64,000 bases of DNA. It comes from Pseudomonas sp. ERMR1:02 (GTDB taxonomy: Bacteria > Pseudomonadota > Gammaproteobacteria > Pseudomonadales > Pseudomonadaceae). The stretch covers positions 100,800 through 164,799 of the forward strand of contig NZ_NKJI01000013.1 of assembly GCF_002277815.1 (NCBI RefSeq), written 5' to 3'. Below the pieces are notes generated by a model, which did no database searches, was not told the DNA's origin, and saw nothing but the letters and a program-made list of their open reading frames with translations. This document shows, one piece after another, positions 16,882-30,100 of this stretch (position 1 is the stretch's first letter; every line of letters starts with the position of its first letter). A program made the translations under genes and the position numbers.

Positions 16882-17823
16882 ATGTTAGACAGGATCGTAG
16901 GACCAATCTTGCCCGTCGCATTTGTGATCGTGCTTGGCTATATCGCCGGCAAGCGCGGACGGCTTACCCATTCTGACAGCCTGCTGATCAGCCGACTGGT
17001 GCTCGGCTGGATATTCCCGGCGCTGCTTTTTGTCGGGATGGCGAGCACGCCTCGTGAACAGCTCTTCGACTTCAAATTCATCGTGGCCACGTTCATCGGC
17101 ATCATGGGCATGTACACGATAGCGCTCGTGATTGGCTGGTTGCGCTTTCGCGACCTCAAGATTGCAACGCTCAAGGGTTTCGTCAACGGCTATCCTGATG
17201 CCGCCTTCATGGGTATTCCTATCCTTGGCGCGATGTTCGGAGCGGGCAGTATCTATTCGGTGCTCGTGCTGAACCTCGTCGCGAGCCTGGTGATGATCCC
17301 GGTGACGACCATGTTGCTCACCATCGCCGATGGCAAAGGCAGCGGCACCCAGGCGTTCGTGTCGAGCCTGTCGGGTGCGGTACGCCGCCCGCTGATGTGG
17401 GCTCCAGCCCTGGGCATTCTTCTCTCCCTGCTGCAGGTCAAGCTTCCTCCCCTTGCTGCGGAGTCACTCAATCTTCTCGGCAAGGCGACGCCTGGTGTTT
17501 CCCTGCTGTGCCTGGGATTGATCATGTCGTCGGAGAAGCTGAAAATGTCGGGGGAGGTGTGGACCAACCTTGGGCTCAAGCTGTTCATTCACCCTGTGTT
17601 GATGTTCGCGGCCACTGTCGTGCTGGGCACGCATGGACTGTACGCACAACAGATGATCCTGCTTTGCGCACTTCCGTCGGCGACGATCCCGGCGATGTTT
17701 GCGAACCAGACAGGCGCCTACCAGAGTGAAGCCGCGACATCCATACTGGTCAGTACCGTGCTGTCGATCGTGACGTTTTCTGCCGCGATCTACCTGATTG
17801 ATGGAGGACTTGCCGCCGCCTGA
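16882..17823 (+). CDS. AEC-family transporter
   Basis: This is a 313-residue inner-membrane carrier of the auxin efflux carrier family with about 10 helices in two five-helix halves. Typical features are GKRGRL after helix 1 and the gated NGYPDAAFMGIP segment of the first half. Bacterial members carry malate, malonate or other dicarboxylates. It follows the enolase-superfamily gene by 109 bases and probably imports or exports its substrate or product. GAGG precedes the chosen ATG; the upstream ATG at 16840 has no such site. Confidence 0.88.
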   Translation: MLDRIVGPILPVAFVIVLGYIAGKRGRLTHSDSLLISRLVLGWIFPALLFVGMASTPREQLFDFKFIVATFIGIMGMYTIALVIGWLRFRDLKIATLKGFVNGYPDAAFMGIPILGAMFGAGSIYSVLVLNLVASLVMIPVTTMLLTIADGKGSGTQAFVSSLSGAVRRPLMWAPALGILLSLLQVKLPPLAAESLNLLGKATPGVSLLCLGLIMSSEKLKMSGEVWTNLGLKLFIHPVLMFAATVVLGTHGLYAQQMILLCALPSATIPAMFANQTGAYQSEAATSILVSTVLSIVTFSAAIYLIDGGLAAA

Positions 17824-17936
17824 CCGTGGGTGCCCGCAATGGACGGATGGCGTGGAATGAGGCACTCGTGTCGCAATACCACGCATGGGCTTCTGTCGTA
17901 TCAATTGATTGGCACACGCTAAAGAGGTGATCAGTC

Positions 17937-18275
17937 ATGAAAGGTTTTTTGGTGATTTTCTTCACCCAGCAGAACCGTCGCCATCACGGAAAAATGCTCG
18001 GTGACTGGCTGGTTGATCTGGCCAAGGAAATGGGATTGCGCGGGGCTACCCTGGCAACCGGTATCGAAGGCTTCGGGCATTCCGGGAAACTGCATTCCTC
18101 ACATTTTTTTGAGCTGGCTGATCAACCCACCGAGATCCGCCTGGCCATGACCGAAGAAGAATCTGTGCGCTTGTTTGAGCGACTTGAGGTCGAAGACATT
18201 TCCTTGTTTTACATTAAGACACCGGTTGAATTCGGAGATGTCGGCAGGCAAGCCAGTCGTCCTGTTGACCAGTAG
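17937..18275 (+). CDS. DUF190-family PII-like protein
   Basis: This is a 112-residue protein of the DUF190 family, which has a PII-like ferredoxin fold and often accompanies CrcB fluoride channels or other transporters. The core runs from KGFLVIFFTQQNRRHHGKML to LFYIKTPVEFG. No crcB gene is next to it here. AGAGGTGA lies 7 bases before the ATG. Confidence 0.82.
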   Translation: MKGFLVIFFTQQNRRHHGKMLGDWLVDLAKEMGLRGATLATGIEGFGHSGKLHSSHFFELADQPTEIRLAMTEEESVRLFERLEVEDISLFYIKTPVEFGDVGRQASRPVDQ

Positions 18276-18309
18276 CATGCGCCCACTGCGCTGCCAATAA
18301 GCGTGTGCT

Positions 18310-18445
18310 GATCGTTCCCACGCTCTGCGTGGGAATGCATCCTGTGACGCTGCGCGTCACCATTGCGCAAGACTCAAGCCTTGCGTCAAGAGCGGAACGC
18401 GGAGCGTCCCTGGCGGCATTCCCACGCAGAGCGTGGGAACGATCA
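18310..18445. repeat. Intergenic palindromic repeat (CGTTCCCACGC type)
   Basis: Outer arms GATCGTTCCCACGCTCTGCG (18310-18329) and its inverse (ending 18445) enclose GC-rich inner arms (TGACGCTGCGCGTCA; GGAACGCGGAGCGTCC). The same unit recurs at 60793-60905. This is a common fluorescent Pseudomonas intergenic element. Confidence 0.8.
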
Positions 18446-18469
18446 GGTCAAGAGCGCGTGCGCGTATCT

Positions 18470-18760
18470 ATAAATCAGGTCGGCTGTCAGGCCGCCTCGC
18501 GGCTGCTTTTGCTGTTGATCTTCTTGCCCCTCGAGAGGCCGAGCGCAGGTTCTGCGCAGTGGGCAACCCGGCATGGATGCCGGGTTAGCCGCGCCCGGCC
18601 AAGGATGGCCGATCGCGGCGGGCCCACGGAGCAGGACCGGAGCGAGGGCATGCCGAGCATTAGCGAGGTACCGAACGAAAGGGGCAAGAGCGCTTGGTTA
18701 CTTGGCGCTTTTCCAAGTGACTCGCTGTAAGAGCGAAACCGCCAGCCGCCGTTACCGCAG
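18470..18760 (+). repeat. Long GC-rich Pseudomonas intergenic repeat
   Basis: This stretch includes GGCATGGATGCCGGGTTAGCC and GCGGGCCCACGGAGCA-type blocks. I recognise it from memory as a repeated intergenic sequence in fluorescent Pseudomonas genomes. It contains nested hairpins and spurious small frames. No function is established to my knowledge. It lies between DUF190 (+) and the multicopper oxidase (-). Confidence 0.5.
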
Positions 18761-18881
18761 CAATGGATATTCACCCAATCCAATCCAAATATGCGATCAC
18801 AGTCCCCCAACCTAAACGGAACAGCATTACGCCGTCGGGATGCCTTCGTGGAAGACTCCCGTCAGCGGGCTGTGCTGCCGA

Positions 18882-21983
<3,102 letters not shown>

Positions 21984-22075
21984 TTTTCACCCCTCGCGTG
22001 ATGCCCCGCCGTCTCCAGGTGCGGGACGACAGCTGTTGCGGGTACTAGGACTAGTCAGCGGCCGGTAGATGGAAA

Positions 22076-23404
22076 TTAGTTGGTGACCAGTAACTCCGGG
22101 CCGAGGTAGTCATTTATGTGGTCGATATCGTCGTCACCCAGACTGCCTACCGAAGAGGCCAGGCGCAGACGCGACATCAAATAGCGCAACTTGGCCTCGA
22201 ACAGATCGTGGCGCGCCACGAAGAGCAGCTCTTCGGCATTGAGGACGTCCGAGTTGGTGCTGGTGCCTCCTTCCTTGAAGCCCTTGCGTGTCGAAGTCAG
22301 TGAGCGTTCGTTGGACTCCACGGCCCGCTCCAGTGCGTGAATACGTTTTGCGCCGCTCTGTACGCCGGCATACTCGCGGGTGGTTCCGGAGATAACTTCC
22401 TGTCGCGTGGCGTCGAGTTCGTCCAGGGCCTTGAAACTATTGGCACTGGCTTGGCGTGTCAGCGCGCTGGTACCGCCACCGTTGTACAGCGGGAGATTGA
22501 CTTCCAGCCCGATTGAGCCGTAGCGGTTGCGTTGATTCAGCTCGGAAATTGATTGGCTCTCGCCCGCGGTGTAGCCGGCAACGAAATCCAGTGTCGGCCA
22601 GTGACCAGCCTTGGCGCGCTTCACTTCTTCTTCAGCGAGGTTGCTGCTATGACGGCGCGCAAGGATCAGCGGGCTATCGGTCTGAGCCTTGATCAACCAG
22701 TCCTGCAGGTTGCTCGGTAACAGCGGTGGCGTATCGAAGCTCGGACGCAAGGTGGTCAGCGATTCGGGGGTTTCTCCGATGTATTCCTCAAGCTTGCGGC
22801 GCGCATTGATCAGGTTGTCCTGCGCTTCGATCAGCTCGGCTTCGGCAAGGTCGCGGCGAGCGACCGACTCGTCGATGTCGGTGACGGTGCCGGCCCCCAG
22901 ATCCATGCGCCGTTTCGCCGACGCGAGTTGCTCATCGAAGGCGCTCAGCTTGGACTTGGCCAGGACGATGGTTTCGCTGGCCAAAAGCACGTCGAAATAG
23001 CTTTCGGCCAGGCGCACCGCGGCGTCCTGACTCTTGGCATCGAACACCGCGACGCTGTAGTCGGCACGCTGTTTACCCTGGCGGTACTCGGCCATTTTCT
23101 GTTTGTTGAACAGCGGCTGGCGCAAGCGCACGTTAGCGCCCTTGGAGTCGTAGTCCAGATCCCTTTCGATGCCGCTCTGGCGCTGGGTGCCATTGACCTT
23201 GTTGTCGTAGGCCGAGGCATTGATCTGCGGTAGCAAACCCGCCATGCCGATGGCGCGGTTTTCCTCGCCGGCCTCCTTTTCATGCACGGCGGCGCGGTAG
23301 ACAGGGCCTTGGTACTGCAACAGATCCCAGGCTTGTTTGAGGTCCATGGCGCTGGCCGGCAGGCTCAGCCCCAGCAGGCAGAAAAACAGGCAATGACGGT
23401 CCAT
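22076..23404 (-). CDS. TolC-family outer membrane channel of a type I secretion system
   Basis: This is a 442-residue exported channel (signal peptide 1-20, SLPASAM). It holds two OEP repeats with long coiled-coil helices; the second carries the DSPLILARRHSSNLAEEEVKRAKAG region. It is the exit duct for the ABC/HlyD machine encoded upstream. Of two close ATGs, 23404 is preferred because AAGGAG is 8 bases away, against 2 for 23410. Its start almost touches the end of the HlyD gene (23407). Confidence 0.9.
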   Translation of the reverse strand: MDRHCLFFCLLGLSLPASAMDLKQAWDLLQYQGPVYRAAVHEKEAGEENRAIGMAGLLPQINASAYDNKVNGTQRQSGIERDLDYDSKGANVRLRQPLFNKQKMAEYRQGKQRADYSVAVFDAKSQDAAVRLAESYFDVLLASETIVLAKSKLSAFDEQLASAKRRMDLGAGTVTDIDESVARRDLAEAELIEAQDNLINARRKLEEYIGETPESLTTLRPSFDTPPLLPSNLQDWLIKAQTDSPLILARRHSSNLAEEEVKRAKAGHWPTLDFVAGYTAGESQSISELNQRNRYGSIGLEVNLPLYNGGGTSALTRQASANSFKALDELDATRQEVISGTTREYAGVQSGAKRIHALERAVESNERSLTSTRKGFKEGGTSTNSDVLNAEELLFVARHDLFEAKLRYLMSRLRLASSVGSLGDDDIDHINDYLGPELLVTN

Positions 23405-23406
23405 TT

Positions 23407-24746
23407 TCATTGCTCCTTGAATGAGCTGTCTACACGGTCGAGCATCGGTTTGAGCAGATAGCTCAGCATGTTGCGCTCGCCGGTCTTGATGGTGACGCTG
23501 GCGGGCATGCCCGGCGAATGTGATTGCTGTCAAGCAGGTTCATGCCTTCGGGCGTGACTTCCACCTGAGCCAGATAGAACGGTTGCTTGCTTTCCTCGTC
23601 CATCAGGCGGTCGGCGGAGATGGTCTTCACGCGGCCGGGGATGTTTGGCGTCTGGGCATGGTTGAAGGCCGGAAAGGAAATGTCCACGGCCAGGCCCGGG
23701 ACCATTTTGTCGATGGCCTGCACGGGAATCATCGCGTCGACCTGCAGCGGTTCGTTGACCGGAACGATTTCCATGATCTTGAAGCCCGGCTGAATGATCC
23801 CGCCGACGGTGGCGATGCTCAGGGACTGGATCATGCCATCGATGGGCGATCGAATGACCGTGTGGGTTACTTCATAGTCCAGCGCGCGCAAGCGGTCGGC
23901 CAGGGTGGTGTTTTCCTTGGCGGTGTCGGTCAGTTGCGATTCGACTTCCTTCAGGTAATCGTGCTGGCGCTGCAGGATACGCAGCTTGATTTCGGTGGTC
24001 TGGCTACGCACGCGAGCGATGTTGTTGAGGTTCTCGGCCTGGTTGGCGGCGAGGTCGGCATTGCTGCGTTCCAGCTCAAGCAGGCGGTTGCGCGGCACAT
24101 AGCCTTCGGCCGCCAGCACGCGGGTGCCTTGTAGTTCCTGGTTGAGGAAGTTGATCTGCGAGGCGCGGGCGCTATAGACCTGTTGCAGGCCCTTGAGCTG
24201 CACCGCCGACGCCGCCAGGTTTTCCTGCAGGATGCTGATTTCGCCAGCGAGACCGGCGCGCCGGGTGTCCAGCAGGCGCTGTTGCAGATCCATGGCGGCC
24301 ACCAGGCGCTGGTCATCCCCGAAGCGCTTGAGCAGCTCGGGATCGAAGTTCACCACAGCGCGGTCGTCACGTTCCGCTTCCAGGCGGTTTTCCACCGTCT
24401 TGCTGACGATGTACTGGGCGCTGACCGCACCCTGTTCGGCAACGGCACGCAACGAGTCGAGGCGGACCAACACCTGGCCTTTTGTCACGACATCGCCTTC
24501 GCGAATGAGAATGGCCTCCACAGTGCCGCCGCTGAGATGCTGCACGGCTTTGCGATTGCTGGTGACTTTGACCGTGCCTGTCGCTACCACGCCGGCATCC
24601 AGCGGCGCCAGCCACGACCACAGAAGGAAGCCGCCGAAGCCGGCGAGCACCAGCCACACGCCCCAGCGCGCGGGTTTACCGACGTCCAGATCTACCACGC
24701 TCTTGGGATCGGCTTGAATCATCTCGGTGTGTTGACTCGTTTGCAT
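23407..24746 (-). CDS. HlyD-family membrane fusion protein of type I secretion (3' frameshift as given)
   Basis: This is a periplasmic adaptor of the PrtE/HlyD type, 446 residues when reconstructed. One N-terminal membrane anchor (WGVWLVLAGFGGFLLWSWLAPLD) is followed by a biotinyl-lipoyl half, a long coiled coil (about 95-290) and the beta-barrel. As given, the frame shifts after LLDSNHI near 23520 and ends at 23463. Adding one base (CAC CAT) restores HSPGMPASVTIKTGERNMLSYLLKPM, the family's usual C-terminus, ending at 23407. It lies 6 bases after the ABC gene. Confidence 0.87.
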
Positions 24747-24752
24747 GATCGG

Positions 24753-26487
24753 TCACTCCCGCGCTTTGACAGAGGCCAGCGGAGTCGGCGCGCCTGCAGG
24801 CATCACACTGGCCTTGCGCAGCGCGGTGAATACTTCGTCGCGCGTGCCGAGCATCTGCACGCCGCCGTCGCGCAGCATCAGCACCTTATCGACGGCGCAG
24901 AGCACGTTAGGACGGTGGGAAATCAGAATGACGGTGGCGCCGCGGCCCTTGAGTTCGGCCAGCGCATCGACCAGGGCCTTTTCGCCGACGTCGTCGAGGT
25001 TGGCGTTCGGCTCGTCCAGCACGATCAGATTGGGTTCGCCATACAGCGCGCGGGCCAAGGCGATGCGTTGCTTCTGGCCACCGGAAAGCGGGCTGCCATC
25101 GGTGCTCAGACGGGTGTCATAACCTTGCGCAAAACGCAGGATCATCTCGTGCACTCCAGTGCTCTTGGCGGCGCGGATGACCGCGTCGCTGTCCACTTCG
25201 CCAAAGCGCGCAATGTTGTCGGCGATACTGCCCTCGAACAGCTCCACGTCCTGTGGCAGGTAGCCGAGCCAAGGGCCAAGTTCGCCCTTGTTCCAGGTGA
25301 ATATGTCTGCGCTGTCCAGGCGCACCTTGCCGGCCTGTGCCGGCCAGACGCCAACCAGCAGGCGGGCGAGGGTGGATTTGCCCGAGGCGGATGGGCCGAT
25401 AACGCCAAGGCTTTCGCCGGGCGAGAGGTTGAAGCTCACCCGCGCAGAATCGTGTTGTTGGTGCCGGGGGCGCCGGCAAACACATTCTCCACCGCCAGCA
25501 TGCCCAGTGGCCGCTGCAGCGACATGCTCGGTGGTCGGCGCGGATAGTCGTGCAGCATCTCGTTGAGTCGGCCCCAGGCCGACCGGCAGCCCAGCAGTTG
25601 CTTCCACGACGCGATGACCTGTTCCACCGGGCCCAGCGCACGGCCGGTGAGGATCGAGCAGGCAATCATCATCCCGGGGTGATCTTGCCTTCGATCGCCA
25701 GCAGCGCGCCGGCGCCGAGGATCAGCGACTGCAAAGTGATACGCACGAAACGCCCGGTGCTGCTGATGATGGCGGCGCGGTCGGAGGCCAGGGTTTGCAT
25801 TTCCAGAATGCGCAAATGGCTTTGGTACCAGCGCTTGCTGATCGACGGCAGCATGCCCATGGCCTCGATGACTTCGGCGTTGCGCAGGTTGTTGTTGGCG
25901 TAGGTGGCGGAGGAGAGGGCGGCATGATTGGCTTCGGCCAGCGGCTTCTGCGTCGCCTTCTCGGTGAGCCAGGCCAGGCCCATCAGAATCAGCGAGCCGA
26001 TCAGGGTGAGCAGTCCGAGCAGCGGGTGGATCAGATAGGCGACCAGCAGGTAGATCGGCGTCCACGGCGCATCGAAGAAAGCGAACAGGGCATTGCCGGT
26101 GAGGAACTGACGAACCTGTGCGAGATCTTGCAGGGCCTGAGCCGGGTTACCTCCGGCGCGACTCAGGTTGCGCTCGAATGCCGCGGTGAAGATGCGCCGG
26201 TTGAGATCCATGTCGAGGCAATTGCCGACCCGGATCAGCACGCGGGTGCGAACCAGTTCCAGCGTGGACATCAGCAGGAACAGCCCAATCACCAACAAGG
26301 TCAACATCGTCAACGTTGTGACGTTACGACTGACCAGGGCCCGATCATAGACCTGCAGCATGTAAACGGCTGGCGTCAACATCATGACGTTGATGACGCC
26401 GCTGAACCCTGCCAGCGAGTAAAAACTGCGGCGTAGGCGAAAGATCGCATCGGCCAGTTCTGAGCGGGTGCTCGGCTGCTTGTGCAT
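24753..26487 (-). pseudogene. Type I secretion permease/ATPase (PrtD type), two frameshifts as given
   Basis: Three minus-strand segments rebuild a 578-residue ABC exporter. A six-helix transmembrane half starts MHKQPSTRSELADAIFRLRR (26487, with GAGG upstream). The ATPase half has Walker A GPSASGKST, the signature LSGGQKQRIALARAL, Walker B LIVLDEPN and the H-loop ISHRP. Breaks lie near 25676 (GKITPG then MMIACSIL) and 25441 (TNNTILRG then VSFNLSPGE); each needs one G in a G-run. No N-terminal peptidase-like domain is present, as in PrtD/AprD. It most likely exports the giant peroxidase encoded divergently. It is probably intact in the organism. Confidence 0.88.
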
Positions 26488-26873
26488 TTGGGGCCTCCCT
26501 CTTCGAAAAACCGGTCGCTTTTGCGGCGCACCAGTAACAGTCGATGTGACAGCGAGTTGACACGCAGGCCGGGTCGCTCTTTTGGCGAACCTTGCGAAAA
26601 CCTCTGCGGTGCTTCCACATGCAGCAGCGTAGTTGCGTTTGTTTTCTGGCGCGGCCAGTTTCAAATAACATTTTGCTCTATAGCTGCGCTTAATTTTCTA
26701 TATATCTTTTAAAAACAGCTAGTTGAGACGGCTAAATGCCGGTCGTCAGTTTTAGCGGCGAAATATTGACAGCCTTTTGCTATGGAACTTTAGTCTTGGT
26801 GGGGGGTCGCCCGCCGCAAGCCAGCCATCGCTTTGGCACATGCAAGGCACGTGATTTTCCGAAGGAGCAACAC

Positions 26874-26978
26874 ATGTCGATCATTACGTTCTTTTGCACA
26901 CTGACGGAGCTGTTCAGGAAGTTCGCCTTCGCTTCCTGTTTCCATGGCCCACCCAAGGCTCGGATTCGCTCTGCCTAA
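26874..26978 (+). CDS. Possible 34-residue leader peptide
   Basis: A short frame with a very good ribosome site (GAAGGAG, 6 bases before the ATG) encodes MSIITFFCTLTELFRKFAFA and 14 more residues. It lies in the 674-base divergent region, 183 bases before the giant peroxidase gene. It could be a translated leader or attenuator, or a small amphipathic peptide. No homologue comes to mind. The rest of 26488-27161 must hold both promoters; its AT-rich part (26690-26790) is the likeliest site. Confidence 0.4.
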   Translation: MSIITFFCTLTELFRKFAFASCFHGPPKARIRSA

Positions 26979-27161
26979 CCGCTTAGCGAAATTCATTCCG
27001 CGAATTCCAGGCGCACATCCCCGGTAACGGCTTTGCCTTTCCCGTGCCTGCTCTCGCCAAAAAAATGAACCAACAAACTGCGCAAGTCAGCACCTGACTG
27101 GGCGCGGGAGGATTTTATCGTCCCGCGCCTGACCCCCCCAGCTAGATCGAGGCAATCGAAA

Positions 27162-30100
27162 ATGGCCAATTTCAGCAAGTCGGACCTGGAGTTCATCCTC
27201 AAACAAATCTTTATCGCAGAAGCGCACGCCCATGGCGCCAGCCTCATTGATTTGCTACCCAACAGTCAGGTGCCATTCGGCCTGCGTACCGTCGATGGCA
27301 GCTACAACAACCTGGTCGCCGGACAAAGCGAGTTTGGCGCTGCGGACAATTCCTTCCTGCGCCTGCTTGATGCCCAGTATCGAGCGGCATATGCCGCGCC
27401 AGGGAATGTGACCGACCCGCAGCCACGGATTATCAGCAACCTGATCGTCGACCAGACCGCCAATAACCCGGCTGCGGTTGCGGCGAACGGTGGTGCCGAC
27501 CCGGTGATCAGCCCCGGTCAGGATGGCGTGTTCGGCACGGCCGACGACAAGGAAGTTTCTTCATTCCCAACAAGTCGGCGGACGCCGGTCTGACTGCCGG
27601 CTTCAACTCGTGGATGACCTTCTTCGGCCAGTTCTTCGACCACGGCCTCGACCTGGTCACCAAGAGCAGCACCGACGTCGTATTCATTCCGTTGCAGCCG
27701 GACGATCCGTTGTTCGTACCGGGCAGCCCGACTAACTTCATGGTGCTGCCACGAGCAGTGCATACCCCCGGCGCGGACGGAATACTCGCACTGCCGATGA
27801 TGGCCAGCTCAACACCACCTCGCCGTTTGTAGACCAAAGCCAGACCTACAGCTCGCACCCCTCGCATCAGGTGTTCCTGCGCGAGTATGTCCTCAACGCG
27901 GCAGGTGACCCGATTGCAACGGGGCGCTTGATTACCAACCGCGATCTCGGCGCCGATGGCAAGTTCGGCACCGCCGATGATGGCTCCGGTGAAAATGGCG
28001 GCATGGCGACCTGGGCGGTGGTCAAGGCCCAGGCCCGTGACATTCTCGGCATCAACCTGACCGACGCCGATGTGCACAACGTGCCGCTGCTGGCAACTGA
28101 TGCGTATGGCAACTTCATCCGGGGGCCGGGTGGCATGCCGCAGGTGGTGATGCGCGTCAGTAACGGTGCTGACGGCATCGCCGGGACGGCTGATGACGTC
28201 ACTCAACTGGTCGAAGGCAACCGGGCAGCTCCCATCAGTCTGGCCAGCGCCGTCAGCACCGGGCATGGTTTCCTCGACGACATCGCCCACAATGCCGCAC
28301 CGGTTGTCGTCGGTGGGGTTCTGCAGGCCGATGGTGACACCCTTGTCGGCAATTCGCAGCCCGTTGGCGCGGGCGGCAACAACCTGACCTATGACAACGA
28401 ACTGCTCGACGCCCACTACATTGCTGGCGACGGCCGGGCGAACGAGAACATCGGCCTGACCACCGTGCACCATGTGTTCCACTCCGAGCACAACCGCCTG
28501 GTCCAGCAATCCAAGGACACCATTCTTGCCGCCGGCGATCTGGCCTTCCTCAATGAGTGGCTGGTGGATGACGTGGCCGCGATACCGACTACACCGGCCG
28601 CAATCGCGGCGCTGGTGTGGGACGGCGAACGCCTGTTCCAGGCTGCCAAGTTCGGTACCGAGATGCAGTACCAGCATCTGGTGTTCGAGGAGTTCGCGCG
28701 GACCGTTCAGCCGCAAGTCGACGAATTCCTTGCCCCCAACGGTTATGACACCTCGATCAACCCGGCAATCCTCGCTGAGTTCGCCCACGTGGTGTACCGC
28801 TTCGGTCACTCGATGTTGACCGAGACCGTCGATCGCTTCGACCCCCAGTTCAATCCGCTCCTCACTGACCCGAACAACCCGGACTCGCAACTCGGTCTGA
28901 TCGCAGCCTTCCTCAACCCGTTGGCATTCGCTGGCAGCGGGGCTACTGCGGACGAAGCGGCAGGGGCGATCATTCGCGGTGTGACCCGCCAGCTTGGCAA
29001 CGAGATCGACGAGTTCGTCACCGAAGCGTTGCGCAACAACCTGCTGGGTCTGCCGCTCGATTTGCCGGCCCTGAACTTGGCGCGCGGTCGCGACACTGGC
29101 ATCCCCACCTTGAATGAGGCGCGGCGTGAGTTCTACGCGGCGACGGGTGATAGTCAGCTCAAGCCGTACATCAGCTGGGCCGACCTGGCCAACAACCTCA
29201 AGCACCCCGAATCCCTGGTCAACTTCATCGCGGCCTTCGGCACCCACGGAGCATTGACTGCGGCCGATGTGGATACGCTGGTCGAGATGCGTGCGGTCGC
29301 CGCTGCCCTGGTGTTCGGCGGCAGCGCGGTGATCAACGCCGGCACTGCCAGTGAGCGAACCTTTACCGCCACAGAAGCGGATCGCCTGGCATTCCTCAAC
29401 AGTACGGGCATCTACGCCATGGTCAATGGCGTCACCACCACCGGTGTGGACGATATCGACTTCTGGGTCGGTGGCCTCGCCGAGAAGAAAATGCCGTTCG
29501 GCGGGATGCTTGGCTCGTCGTTCAACTTCGTGTTTGAAACCCAACTGGAGGCGTTGCAGAACGGCGACCGCTTCTACTATCTGTCGCGTACCGCGGGCCT
29601 GAACTTCGGCACGGAGCTTGAGAACAACTCCTTTGCCAAGCTGATCATGCTCAACACGGATGTCACCCACCTGTCGAACACCGTGTTCCTGACGCCGACT
29701 TTCACCCTCGAAGTGAATCAGGCCAATCAGTTCACCGGTCTTGGCGCGGACGGCACTGCCGACCCGACAGGCGGCATCATGATCAACGGCGTGGAGATCG
29801 TGAAGCTGGTGATTCGCGACAACCCCGACACACCGGGTGCAGACAGCAATTATCTGCAGTACACCGGTGAAGACCATGTCGTGCTGGGCGGCACCGCCGG
29901 CAATGACATCATCATCTCCGGTGACGGCGATGACACCGTTTACGGCGACGGCGGCAACGACCGTCTGGAAGGCGGTGCCGGGAATGATGCGGTACTGGGT
30001 GGAGCAGGCGATGACATCATTACCGACTCGTTCGGCGACAACCGTCTGGAAGGTAATGCCGGTAACGACGTGATCATCGCCGGTAGCATGCTTGCTCTAG

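Noticed and set aside
24183..25547. 454-codon + strand frame over the ABC/HlyD genes
   Set aside because: It is the complement of the clear ABC transporter and HlyD coding frames.
27508..29877. 789-codon frame on the - strand
   Set aside because: It is the complement of peroxidase half 1; no signal, domain or ribosome site.
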